9,499 bases of DNA, taken from assembly GCA_937896275.1 (NCBI GenBank), contig CALBMW010000231.1, positions 1 to 9,499 of the forward strand, given 5' to 3'. Both the position numbers and the translations under genes were made by a program. The stretch comes from an uncultured Myxococcales bacterium. GTDB taxonomy: Bacteria; Myxococcota_A; Bradymonadia; UBA7976; UBA1532. Positions 1-6,996 of the stretch are shown here, piece by piece (position 1 is the stretch's first letter; each line of letters begins with the position of its first letter). Below the pieces are notes generated by a model that ran no database searches, was not told the DNA's origin, and was given only the letters and a program-made list of their open reading frames with translations.

Positions 1-722
1 CCCTTCGCCTGCTGGGCCTGGACCCCGCCACCGCCGGGGTCGCGTTGCACCTTCACAAGGGGCTGCCGATCGGATCGGGCCTGGGAAGCTCCGCGGCCAG
101 CGCGGCGGCGGCGGCCGGCGCCGTGAACGCCCTGCTCGGCGGTGGCCTGCAGCCCATCGATCTCATCGCCCCCTGCGTCGAGGCCGAGGCCGCCGTCTCG
201 GGGCGCCACGCCGACAACGTGGCGCCCGCGCTGCTGGGCGGCCTGGTGCTGGTACGATCGCTCGATCCGCTCGACCTGGTGCGGCTGCCCACGCCGGGCG
301 GCGCCACGCTGGTGATCGTGACGCCCGACTTCGAGCTTCACACGCGCGAGGCCCGCGCGGCTCTGCCCGCGCAGGTGCCCATGGCTCAAATGGTGCGTCA
401 TTCCGCCCAGTTGGCAGCGCTGGTGGCGGCCTGCTTCGGCAACGACCTGGCCCTGTTGGGGCGCGCCCTCCCCGATCCGATCATCACGCCGGCGCGGGCG
501 GCGCTGATCCCGGGCGGCCCGGCCGTGTTGGCCGCCGCGACGGACGCCGGAGCGGTCGGCGCGGGCATCTGCGGCGCCGGACCCTCGATCTTCGCGGTCT
601 GCGCCGCCGCGGCCGACGCGCCCGCGGTGCAGGCAGCCATGCGGGCGGCCTTCGGCGCGGTCGGGCTGGACGCCGTCGGCCTGATCTCACCCATGGACTG
701 CCCAGGGATGACGCTGCGATGA
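1..722 (+). CDS. thrB: Homoserine kinase, 5'-truncated by the window edge
   Basis: A GHMP-family kinase that phosphorylates homoserine to O-phosphohomoserine with ATP, the step before threonine synthase; cytoplasmic. The reading frame is open from base 3, so the real start lies upstream; the TTG at 45 is an internal leucine codon, not a start. About 239 residues are visible against roughly 300 for the family, so some 60-70 N-terminal residues are missing. Seen in the sequence: the glycine/serine-rich ATP-binding loop PIGSGLGSSAAS (about nt 66-101), the HADNVAPALLGG segment typical of bacterial homoserine kinases (about nt 207-242), and the C-terminal GHMP motif GICGAGPSIF (nt 564-593). The stop codon overlaps the thrC start (ATGA), which implies translational coupling. 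Other GHMP kinases share the ATP loop, but the HADNVAP segment and the adjoining thrC make homoserine kinase the clear choice. Confidence 0.93.
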   Translation, partial: LRLLGLDPATAGVALHLHKGLPIGSGLGSSAASAAAAAGAVNALLGGGLQPIDLIAPCVEAEAAVSGRHADNVAPALLGGLVLVRSLDPLDLVRLPTPGGATLVIVTPDFELHTREARAALPAQVPMAQMVRHSAQLAALVAACFGNDLALLGRALPDPIITPARAALIPGGPAVLAAATDAGAVGAGICGAGPSIFAVCAAAADAPAVQAAMRAAFGAVGLDAVGLISPMDCPGMTLR

Positions 723-2029
723 GCACCGCCCACGACGCCCCGACGAGCGATCCGCCCTTCCACCTCAGGTGCGTCGAGTGCGGCGGCGACTGGCCCGGCT
801 TGGCCCTGCGCTCTCGGTGTGACTGCGGCGGCACCCTCGACGTGGTGCACGCCTTCCCCGACCCGCCGAGTCGCGCCCTCCTCGACGCCCGCCTGGGCAG
901 CAAGCAGCCCCTGGATCGCTCGGGCGTGTGGCGCTATCGCGAGCTCATTCTCCCGGTCGAGCCCGAGTTCGTGGCCACCCGGCGCGAGGGCAACACGGGC
1001 CTCTACGACGCGCCGCGGGTCGCGACCTACGTCGGCCTCGACGCGCTGAGCCTCAAGCACGAGGGCGAGAACCCCACGGGATCCTTCAAGGATCGCGGCA
1101 TGACCGCCGGCGTCACCATGGCCCGCAAGCTGGGCATGACGCGCGTGGCCTGCGCCAGCACCGGCAACACGTCGGCCTCGATGGCCGCCTACGCCGCCGC
1201 CGCCGGGCTCGAGGCGCTGGTCTTCATCCCAGAGGGCAAGATCGCCTATGGCAAGCTCAGCCAGGCCCTGGCCTATGGCGCGCGCACGCTGCAGATCGAG
1301 GGTGACTTCGACGCCGCGATGAAGCTGGTCCAGGCGGTCTGCGACGACGAGGGCGTCTACCTGCTGAACTCGATCAATCCCTTCCGCATCGAGGGTCAGA
1401 AGGCGATCGGCTTCGAGATCCTGCAGGACTTGGACTGGCGCGCGCCCGACTGGATCGTCCTGCCGGGGGGCAACCTGGGCAACAGCTCGGCGCTCGCCAA
1501 GGGCTTGGGCGAGCTGCGCGCCCTGGGCCTGATCGACCGGCTGCCCCGCATCGCCGTCGTGCAGGCTGCGGGCGCCAACCCGCTGTACACTGCTTGGCGG
1601 GCGGCGAGGGATCTGGTGCCGGTCAGGGCTCAGACCATCGCGACGGCCATCCAGATCGGTGATCCGGTGTCATGGCGCAAGTGCCTCCGGGGGCTGGCCG
1701 AGACCGATGGCGTGGTGACCGAGGTGGACGATCAGGCCATCGTGGACGCGAAGGCGCAGGTCGACGCGGCGGGCATAGGCGCCGAGCCGGCGAGCTGCGC
1801 CACGGTGGCCGGCCTGAAGCGCCTCGTGGCCGAGGGGGTCATCGCACCCGACGCCCACGTGGTGGGTGTGCTCACCGGGCATCTGCTCAAGGATCCCGAC
1901 GTCGTCGTGCACTACCACCAGGGCACGCTCGCGGGCTTGCGCTCGACCTTCGCCAACGCCCCCGTGCGCGTGCGCGGCGAGCTCGACGAGGTGCGACGCC
2001 TGCTGCGCGCCGGCCGCGCGCCGAGATAG
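719..2029 (+). CDS. thrC: Threonine synthase
   Basis: A PLP-dependent enzyme that converts O-phosphohomoserine to threonine and phosphate, the last step of threonine synthesis; cytoplasmic. The 436 residues fit the family. The N-terminus carries a small Cys cluster (C18, C21, C34, C36) like the zinc-ribbon-type lead-in seen in many threonine synthases. The PLP lysine is K124 in ENPTGSFKDRGMT. STGNTSAS (147-154) is the cofactor/substrate loop, LPGGNLGNSSA (248-258) the glycine-rich PLP-phosphate loop, and EPASCATVAG (356-365) and LTGHLLKDP (385-393) are the usual C-terminal blocks. The ATG overlaps the thrB stop by 4 nt (ATGA), and no strong Shine-Dalgarno sits at the usual distance, so coupled translation from thrB is likely. 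Related fold-type II enzymes such as threonine dehydratase lack the Cys cluster and the LTGHLLKDP block. Confidence 0.97.
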   Translation: MSTAHDAPTSDPPFHLRCVECGGDWPGLALRSRCDCGGTLDVVHAFPDPPSRALLDARLGSKQPLDRSGVWRYRELILPVEPEFVATRREGNTGLYDAPRVATYVGLDALSLKHEGENPTGSFKDRGMTAGVTMARKLGMTRVACASTGNTSASMAAYAAAAGLEALVFIPEGKIAYGKLSQALAYGARTLQIEGDFDAAMKLVQAVCDDEGVYLLNSINPFRIEGQKAIGFEILQDLDWRAPDWIVLPGGNLGNSSALAKGLGELRALGLIDRLPRIAVVQAAGANPLYTAWRAARDLVPVRAQTIATAIQIGDPVSWRKCLRGLAETDGVVTEVDDQAIVDAKAQVDAAGIGAEPASCATVAGLKRLVAEGVIAPDAHVVGVLTGHLLKDPDVVVHYHQGTLAGLRSTFANAPVRVRGELDEVRRLLRAGRAPR

Positions 2030-2068
2030 ACCGTCGCGCGGACCGCCGCGTCACGGGAGCGTGCCCGA

Positions 2069-2096
2069 CGGCGAGAGGTGCTCCGGGGCACCGCCG
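2069..2096. terminator. Imperfect hairpin between convergent genes
   Basis: CGGC (2069-2072) pairs with GCCG (2093-2096). GGTGC (2077-2081) pairs with GCACC (2088-2092) around a 6-nt loop, leaving a 4-nt one-sided bulge (GAGA). It lies 40 nt after the thrC stop and 63 nt after the stop of the opposing gene, where a bidirectional terminator would be expected. There is no T-tract on either side, so it is not a standard intrinsic terminator. The pairing is seen; the function is a guess from position. Confidence 0.3.
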
Positions 2097-2158
2097 ACCG
2101 TTCGGCGCGCCCCGGCGCAGTGAGCCTCGCTGTCGGGGTCCATCGGAGATCGGAGGGG

Positions 2159-2740
2159 TCAGGGTCGATGGGGCGGTGGGCCACCGCCGCGCAGGTGTGC
2201 GCTTATCGCCGTCCACACCAGGGCCAGCACGAACACACCCAGGAACAGCCAGCGTCCGTGCGCTGGCCAGAAGTCGAGCGGGGCGTCGCTCAGAGCGTAC
2301 TGCGAACCCACCCGCGTCTGTGCCGCGGGGCCGTCGTCGAAGTGAAACTGGCCGCCGCCGTCGTGGAAGACGATGACCGGCGTACAGTCGGTGCGGAACA
2401 GATAGGCGCCGAACAGGCTCAGGACGTCGCACCGGTACGCCCCGCGGTAGTCGGGGGCGCCGCCGACGTCGGTCAGGCTGAGCCTGTCGATGGGGCCGGC
2501 TTCGAAGAACGCCTGCCCGGTGCGCACGATGGCGAAGCGAGGCGGCGGTGAGGCTCGCGCAGCGCGCGGGGCCAGCGCCAGCAGCGCGCTCAGCGCAACG
2601 CCGGCGACCAAGGCGCGCACGACATAGAGTGTCGCGTTATGGGTCCATCCGTCCGAAGCCTGCGACGGCCGTGAGGCTGCCCGATGCCGCCCCGATCGGT
2701 CCTCACCCGCTGCCCCTCGCAGCGCGCGAAAACGCGTCAT
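2159..2740 (-). CDS. Hypothetical membrane-anchored protein with two hydrophobic segments
   Basis: I do not recognise this 193-residue protein. It has a hydrophilic, Arg-rich N-terminus (about 1-35), a hydrophobic segment VVRALVAGVALSALLALA (about 40-57) ending in the signal-peptidase-like ARA-S, then a polar domain (about 64-160) with two cysteines (C104, C119), and a second hydrophobic helix WLFLGVFVLALVWTAIS (164-180) followed by a short Arg/Pro-rich tail. This suggests an extracytoplasmic domain held by a C-terminal anchor, or one tethered at both ends. The ATG at 2740 is preceded by GGGGGAG four bases upstream, which supports this start; an in-frame GTG at 2620 would give a more classical signal peptide but has no ribosome site. 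GC-rich third codon positions and the membrane segments favour this frame over the overlapping plus-strand frames. It converges on thrC, and the protease gene lies about 500 bp upstream on the same strand. Confidence 0.68.
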   Translation of the reverse strand: MTRFRALRGAAGEDRSGRHRAASRPSQASDGWTHNATLYVVRALVAGVALSALLALAPRAARASPPPRFAIVRTGQAFFEAGPIDRLSLTDVGGAPDYRGAYRCDVLSLFGAYLFRTDCTPVIVFHDGGGQFHFDDGPAAQTRVGSQYALSDAPLDFWPAHGRWLFLGVFVLALVWTAISAHLRGGGPPPHRP

Positions 2741-2775
2741 GTGTCTCCCCCAGGACGCCCGAGTAGGCTCCCCGC

Positions 2776-2786
2776 TCAGGACCTGA
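2776..2786. promoter_or_regulatory. Perfect 11-bp palindrome in the leader of the membrane-protein gene
   Basis: TCAGG-A-CCTGA is a perfect 5+1+5 inverted repeat that ends 36 nt upstream of the ATG at 2740. Its position would suit an operator or a small RNA hairpin. An 11-bp palindrome can arise by chance in GC-rich DNA, and no second copy was found in the window, so a regulatory role is only possible. Confidence 0.25.
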
Positions 2787-2831
2787 CCACGGTTGACTGC
2801 TCGTAGGCAAGCCGATTCTCGTGGAGCGAGG

Positions 2832-2846
2832 CCGGGGCGACCCCGG
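2832..2846. other. GC-rich hairpin (6-bp stem, 3-nt loop)
   Basis: CCGGGG (2832-2837) and CCCCGG (2841-2846) form a perfect stem around CGA. It is followed by G-U closure potential at 2831/2847 and preceded by a smaller CTCG...CGAG pairing at about 2818-2830. The cluster of stems about 90-110 nt upstream of the small membrane-protein gene may be a leader structure. It has no T-tract, so it is not a standard terminator. Confidence 0.35.
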
Positions 2847-2988
2847 TGATAGCCATCTCGTTGGGAACTGCAGGCGAAGGGGCAAGAGGAGGCTAGAGGT
2901 AGGGGATGGGTAAGGCTGGCGGCGGGCTCGCCCGCGGGGGGCTGCAGCGCGGGCGCGTCCGGAGTCTGGCCACCGGACTTCAGCTGGA

Positions 2989-3022
2989 GGGCCCGGTGCT
3001 CAGGGCCCGGTGTTCAGGGCCC
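2989..3022. repeat. 14-bp tandem duplication with a third partial copy
   Basis: GGGCCCGGTGCTCA (2989-3002) is followed at once by GGGCCCGGTGTTCA (3003-3016), one mismatch in 14. A third decayed copy then begins with GGGCCC and continues TGCTCG after loss of GG (3017-3028). GGGCCC is itself palindromic, and CACCGG (2971-2976) can pair with CCGGTG (2993-2998). It probably arose by slippage or local duplication; no function is evident. Confidence 0.8.
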
Positions 3023-3099
3023 TGCTCGACCGAGGTGAGGGTCAGATCGGCGACCGTCGCCCCAATCGAGGGCGGCCCGGGACCTTGTCACGGCGGATC

Positions 3100-3250
3100 G
3101 CTGAAAGCGGAAAGCTGAGCGCTGAAAGCTGAAAGCTGAAAGCTGAGCGCTGAAAGCTGAGCGCTGAAAGCTGAGCGCTGAAAGCAGAGCGCTGAAAGCT
3201 GAGCGCTGAAAGCTGAGCGCTGAAGGCTGAGCGCTGAAAGCTGAGCGCTG
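3100..3250. repeat. Heptanucleotide tandem array, 21 copies plus a partial copy
   Basis: There are 21 consecutive 7-bp units from 3100 to 3246, then a partial GCTG (3247-3250). Two unit types occur: GCTGAAA (A) and GCTGAGC (B). Single-base variants are GCGGAAA (3107), GCAGAGC (3184) and GCTGAAG (3219). From 3149 the order is a strict A-B alternation for seven rounds, so a 14-bp unit sits on top of the 7-bp one. The outer left part is less regular (A A' B A A A B). The array ends 6 bp short of the protease stop codon at 3257-3259, in its 3' flank. Each B-A junction makes the self-complementary AGCGCT, so neighbouring junctions could pair as a 6-bp stem with an 8-nt loop. It resembles the short tandemly repeated repetitive heptamers known from cyanobacteria in form only. 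It is not CRISPR: there are no spacers. Confidence 0.97.
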
Positions 3251-3256
3251 GCCGGG

Positions 3257-6200
3257 TCAGGGCGCGTAGGGGTCGCCGTAATCCATCATCGGCGCGAGGT
3301 CGGTCATGACCTTCACCAGCTCGATGTGGTTGAGCAGGTCCAGGTCGTTGCGCACCCGCTGGTTGCGCGGCGTGGCGGGGTCGCAGTCGTCGAGCGCGTC
3401 CACCGTCAGGCGACCGCCGTCGCAGTAGCTCGAGCGCTGCAGCAGCCGGTTCGCGCGGTCGAGCACCGCCTCGCCTGCGCCCTTGCGGTTGCCGAGCTGG
3501 AGCGCGCCATAGGTCAGCCCGGTGACCGGATCGGTGAAGGTCACGACCCGCTCGCCCAGCTCGGGCGCGTCGCCCGTCCCCACCACGAACACCCGCGACT
3601 CGTCGCGGAAGGTCTGATCGAAGGTGTCGTGGAAGCGCGCCTGCCCCAGCACCTGCCAGTAGAGCTGGATGGTGAACGTCGCATAGGGATCGACCGGCGC
3701 CGCGTGCTGCTCGGTCATCGCCCCCGCGTAGTTGGGAAACTTCAGGGCGCCGAGCTGGATGTAGGGACCCACCCGGCTGTAATCGCCGTTCATCAGCGCC
3801 GCGTTGATGGTCGAGATTTGCTCCGGGAAGGTCGTGTAGTAGCCCACCTCCCACTGCCGCAGATCCTCGGGCGAGCTGCGCGCCACGAAGTTCGTCGTGC
3901 TGTCCGACAGCGCCTCGATCGCCATGATCTTGTCGAGATAGAAGCCCACGTGGTGCAGGCACTCGAACCACTCGTAGCCGCACTGCCGGCCGCCGTCGCC
4001 CCAACTCGTCGAGAAGTAGCGCGCCTGGTCGACGCCCAGCTTCACCGGCGCGAAGGCCACGCCCTGCACCAGCTTGCTCGTGCCGTCGCTCTCGGTGAAG
4101 GGCCCGCCGTAGTCGCCCACGTTGGGCATCATGATGGTCTGCACGAGGTAGTTGAACGCGTTCTGCACCGCCCAGGTTCGCGTGCCCCAGCCGTTGACCG
4201 GATCGGTCAGGAACTGGTTGAGCTGCTGGGGTGTGAAGAAGCGCTGCAGCAGATCGGTGAACAGACCGTACTGGTCGTTCCAGCTCTTCATGCGGTCGTA
4301 GATCCGACCGTACCAGCGCGAGACGTAGTTGAAGTGATTGCTGCCGACGATGCCGCGCGGGAAGGCGCGCTCGATGTACCAGGTGCTCAGCTCGTCGAGG
4401 ATGTTCTTCATACGCTCGGCGCTGTCGGCGCCGAAGTCGCGCGTGAGGCAGCTGTCGCTGAGGTCCGCGCGGCTGTGGCTGCAGTAGATGTAGGGCACCC
4501 GCACGAGGGTCTCCTCACCGACCGTCGCCGTCGACAGGTCGTCGGACAGCGCGCTGGTCTTGACCAGCATGCGGTTGCCGGCGTCGTACAGCTTCTCCTT
4601 CATCCGGTTGTAGTAGCTGGTGTAGTGCACCGAGCCGATGCCCAGGCTGCCGCCGAAGGTGAGCACGTCGCCGTCGCGCTCGTACCAATCCTTGAAGTGC
4701 GTGGTCGGAACGCCGGCCGTGTCCTTGAACACCTCGACCATGTCCGCATACCCGAACAGCATCGCGGCGCGGTCGTACTTGCCGATGCCCGCCCCGTCGA
4801 TGGTGTACCGGCCGGCGTAGTCCATCACCGAGCTGTAGGCGTAGTTGTAGAGGTTGGCGTTGACCTCGTCGGGCGTGATGGGATCGGTGAGCCGCGGCCC
4901 CACCGTCCCGTCGTCGCGAATCTTCCAGTAGTCGTCGAAGTAGTTGATCGCGTCGTCGCTGCCGCCGAAGTTGTGGGCCAGTCCCAGGCTGTGGCCGACC
5001 TCGTGGGCCATCACAGCGGTGTAGATGGCCTCGCGGGCGCGTTGGAAGACCTCGTCCTCGCTCTTGCCCTTGAGCTCGCGGGCCAGCCCCATCAGCGCGT
5101 CGTCGGCCATCTCGGGCAGGAACTTGTTCTGTGCCGCGGCGATCGTCTCGCGCATGCGCGCCCGCTGCTTCCACTCCTGGCCGAGCCCGCCGCGCGCCAC
5201 GCTCAGGTGGGACAGCATCGCGTCGTCATGGGGCATGTTGGGATCCATGCCGGCGCCCCGGATCAGCTCGTCGTCGATGAGCAGATCCTCGACGTAGGTG
5301 TCCTTGATCTGGCGCAGCCGCGCGTCGGGCGCATTGCGCTCGCCGTTGTTGAAGCCGCGCCGGTAGTGATCCTCGAGGTGCGGCGCGATCCAGCGATCGA
5401 AGCCCACCTCGCGGACCTGCTCGAGGTCGGCCTCGTCGAGCTGCCAGCGCCGGCCCTCCCAGTAGGCGGCGGCGGGACCGTTGACGATCTTGTCCACCAT
5501 GTACGCGGCGTCGCTCAGGTCGTAGGTCTGGGCGGCCACCTCGCCCGTGGGGCTCGCCTGGACGCGGTTGCGCCAGTCCGTCAGGTCGACACCGTCGATG
5601 TAATCGCCGGGATCCTTGTCGCCGTTGAGCAACTGCACCAACTCGACCACGCGATAGGCCGCGAGGTTGTTGTGGTGATAGATGTAGGCCATGCCGCTGA
5701 AGATCTCGCCCGTCTCGGGATCGACGTTGCTCGGCCCGAGGCCCAGCAGGCCGTACTTCATGTACTTGGGCACGTAGGCGATGAACGAGTAGCGAATGTC
5801 GCCCAGGCGCGGCGTCTCGCCCGGCACCCCGCACACGTCGGGGTCGTCGTCGCGGATCGGGTTGTTCTCGCACAGGATGAACATGCGGCCGGCGTAGTCG
5901 TTGCCGAGCGCGCGGATGACGTCCACGAAGGCGCTGTTCCACTGATCGGCCACGCCCCGCGCGATGGGCTTGAGCCAGTCGGGGAAGTCCCCGTTGACGT
6001 GGTAGACGACGGGCTTGGGCGTGCGATCGGCGTAGGCGATGGGCGCCCCGTCGGCGTCGAAGGAGCGCTCCCACAGGTTGTGCCGGTTGATGTATCGCTT
6101 CTTGCCCTGCTCGCGGATGCCTTCGCGGCCATCGTAGGTCAGCCGGTCCGAGCTGAAGAAGCCGAACATGTCGGTGACCGGGCCCTTGAAGGGTCGGGCC

Positions 6201-6994
6201 TCGTATTGGTGGTCGGGGTCGATCTTGTTGAAGCTGTGCCGCAGCGTGTACTCGCCGGTACCGCACTCGGTGGTCTCTTCGCCGAAGAGATAGCAGACGG
6301 GCAGGGTGCCGTAGCCGGGGTACTCGAAGGTACCCGCCTGCGCGAACACCTTGTTGGTGATGTCGAAGTAGCTCTGGTCCTCGGCGAAGGTGGGCGCGTC
6401 GTCGTTGCGCTTGCCGGACGCGTCGAAGGCCTGCACGTAGTAGGGGACCGAGTCCACCGTCTCGCGGTTCCACGACAACCGGTAGTCGTGAATCGGGTTG
6501 GCCGACCAGTCGACGCGGACGTAGGCGCGCTCGTACCACGGGCGATCGCTGGCGTTCTCCTCGCGGATGTTGAGGCGCTCGCCGGTGGTGGGGTTGTAGG
6601 CGTTGGTGATGTCGAAGTGCGACGTGATGGGCCACGCGGCCACGACCTCGCCCTCGTAGTCGGCGCCGGTGGTGTCTTTGTCGTCGCCCCCCTCGACCGT
6701 CTCGACGATGCGCCGGACATAGAGGTAATCCTCCTGGATGTCGAAGCGCACCTTCTCCATGCCGCCGAAGTCGGCGTCACCGACGAAGGTGAACCCGTTG
6801 GCGGAGGGGACGTCGACGACCGTCGCGACGTAGTACCAGTCACCCTCGAAGAGCGACTTGGAGATGCCGTTCGGCTGGACGCGGTCGATGGGATCGCGCT
6901 CCTCGGCGCAGCCGGTGACTGTCGTGACGCCGAACAGGGCGCAGCAGAGGACGGGAGCCCAGGAGAGGGCGGAGAAGGGTCGGCGGGCGTGCAT
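3257..6994 (-). CDS. Large lipoprotein zinc metalloprotease (metzincin, DUF4953/DUF5117-like)
   Basis: A predicted exported zinc protease of 1245 residues. The N-terminus is a lipoprotein signal: basic MHARR, a hydrophobic stretch, and lipobox VTGC with the lipidated cysteine at C29. The active site is HEVGHSLGLAH (H664, E665, H668, H674), the long metzincin zinc motif HExxHxxGxxH, followed 50 residues later by the Met-turn SSVMDY (M724). Upstream blocks match, from memory, the DUF5117/DUF4953 family: DFPDWLKPIARGVADQWNSAF (336-356), GDIRYSFIAYV (398-408) and GPSNVDPETGEIFSGM (420-435). Unlike remembered relatives, about 200 residues lie between the last block and the zinc site. The substrate is unknown. 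The ATG lies 2 nt after the stop of the barrel gene, with only a weak GGGTGA ribosome site, so co-translation in one operon is likely. The long C-terminal part (about 760-1245) is not recognised; it ends DYGDPYAP. A heptad array follows the stop. Confidence 0.93.
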   Translation of the reverse strand: MHARRPFSALSWAPVLCCALFGVTTVTGCAEERDPIDRVQPNGISKSLFEGDWYYVATVVDVPSANGFTFVGDADFGGMEKVRFDIQEDYLYVRRIVETVEGGDDKDTTGADYEGEVVAAWPITSHFDITNAYNPTTGERLNIREENASDRPWYERAYVRVDWSANPIHDYRLSWNRETVDSVPYYVQAFDASGKRNDDAPTFAEDQSYFDITNKVFAQAGTFEYPGYGTLPVCYLFGEETTECGTGEYTLRHSFNKIDPDHQYEARPFKGPVTDMFGFFSSDRLTYDGREGIREQGKKRYINRHNLWERSFDADGAPIAYADRTPKPVVYHVNGDFPDWLKPIARGVADQWNSAFVDVIRALGNDYAGRMFILCENNPIRDDDPDVCGVPGETPRLGDIRYSFIAYVPKYMKYGLLGLGPSNVDPETGEIFSGMAYIYHHNNLAAYRVVELVQLLNGDKDPGDYIDGVDLTDWRNRVQASPTGEVAAQTYDLSDAAYMVDKIVNGPAAAYWEGRRWQLDEADLEQVREVGFDRWIAPHLEDHYRRGFNNGERNAPDARLRQIKDTYVEDLLIDDELIRGAGMDPNMPHDDAMLSHLSVARGGLGQEWKQRARMRETIAAAQNKFLPEMADDALMGLARELKGKSEDEVFQRAREAIYTAVMAHEVGHSLGLAHNFGGSDDAINYFDDYWKIRDDGTVGPRLTDPITPDEVNANLYNYAYSSVMDYAGRYTIDGAGIGKYDRAAMLFGYADMVEVFKDTAGVPTTHFKDWYERDGDVLTFGGSLGIGSVHYTSYYNRMKEKLYDAGNRMLVKTSALSDDLSTATVGEETLVRVPYIYCSHSRADLSDSCLTRDFGADSAERMKNILDELSTWYIERAFPRGIVGSNHFNYVSRWYGRIYDRMKSWNDQYGLFTDLLQRFFTPQQLNQFLTDPVNGWGTRTWAVQNAFNYLVQTIMMPNVGDYGGPFTESDGTSKLVQGVAFAPVKLGVDQARYFSTSWGDGGRQCGYEWFECLHHVGFYLDKIMAIEALSDSTTNFVARSSPEDLRQWEVGYYTTFPEQISTINAALMNGDYSRVGPYIQLGALKFPNYAGAMTEQHAAPVDPYATFTIQLYWQVLGQARFHDTFDQTFRDESRVFVVGTGDAPELGERVVTFTDPVTGLTYGALQLGNRKGAGEAVLDRANRLLQRSSYCDGGRLTVDALDDCDPATPRNQRVRNDLDLLNHIELVKVMTDLAPMMDYGDPYAP

Positions 6995-6996
6995 GG

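Larger units (their letters stand above)
2741..3256. other. 516-bp intergenic region, no convincing gene
   Basis: This is the stretch between the protease stop and the start of the small membrane protein, both on the minus strand. Small open frames (for example a 70-codon plus-strand frame from ATG 2906) run through repeats and have Gly/Arg-rich composition with no recognisable domain, so I do not call them. The region holds a perfect 11-bp palindrome (2776-2786), a strong GC hairpin (2832-2846), a second GC-rich inverted repeat (2922-2935), a 14-bp tandem duplication (2989-3016), and the heptad array (3100-3250). I see no clear sigma70 promoter for the small gene and no T-tailed terminator. 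Confidence 0.7.

Noticed and set aside
45..47. TTG at 45 as the start of the homoserine kinase gene.
   Set aside because: The frame is open to the left edge and the ATP loop begins only a few residues later; family members have about 80 residues before that loop, so the gene is cut by the window.
2078..2551. A 157-codon plus-strand frame opposite the small membrane protein.
   Set aside because: The minus frame has stronger GC bias at third codon positions, two membrane helices and a good ribosome site; the plus product has shadow-like composition.
2740..2810. A minus-strand segment AACCGTGGTCAGGTCC that resembles the core of bacterial SRP (4.5S) RNA.
   Set aside because: The following part reads TGAGCGGGGAGCC instead of the invariant GGAA tetraloop and AGCAG internal loop, so the signature helix 8 cannot form.
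2873..2886. GGCGAAGGGGCAAG on the plus strand, similar to the conserved core of glycine riboswitches.
   Set aside because: The other aptamer blocks (GGAGAG upstream and CTCTCAGGCAAA-type sequence downstream) are absent and no glycine-related gene follows on this strand.
2906..3118. A 70-codon plus-strand frame starting at ATG 2906.
   Set aside because: Its sequence is Gly/Arg-rich, spans the 14-bp duplication and ends inside the heptad array. It has no domain or membrane segment, and the upstream AGGAGG is too far from the ATG.
3100..3250. Possible CRISPR array.
   Set aside because: Units are 7 bp and directly contiguous, with no spacers and no cas genes in the window.
3042..4004. A 320-codon minus-strand frame running from inside the protease gene through the heptad array.
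   Set aside because: It overlaps the protease C-terminus in another frame, is Arg/Gly-rich there, and its repeat tail (SAFSAQLSALS) is simply the heptad array, which has no stop in any minus frame.
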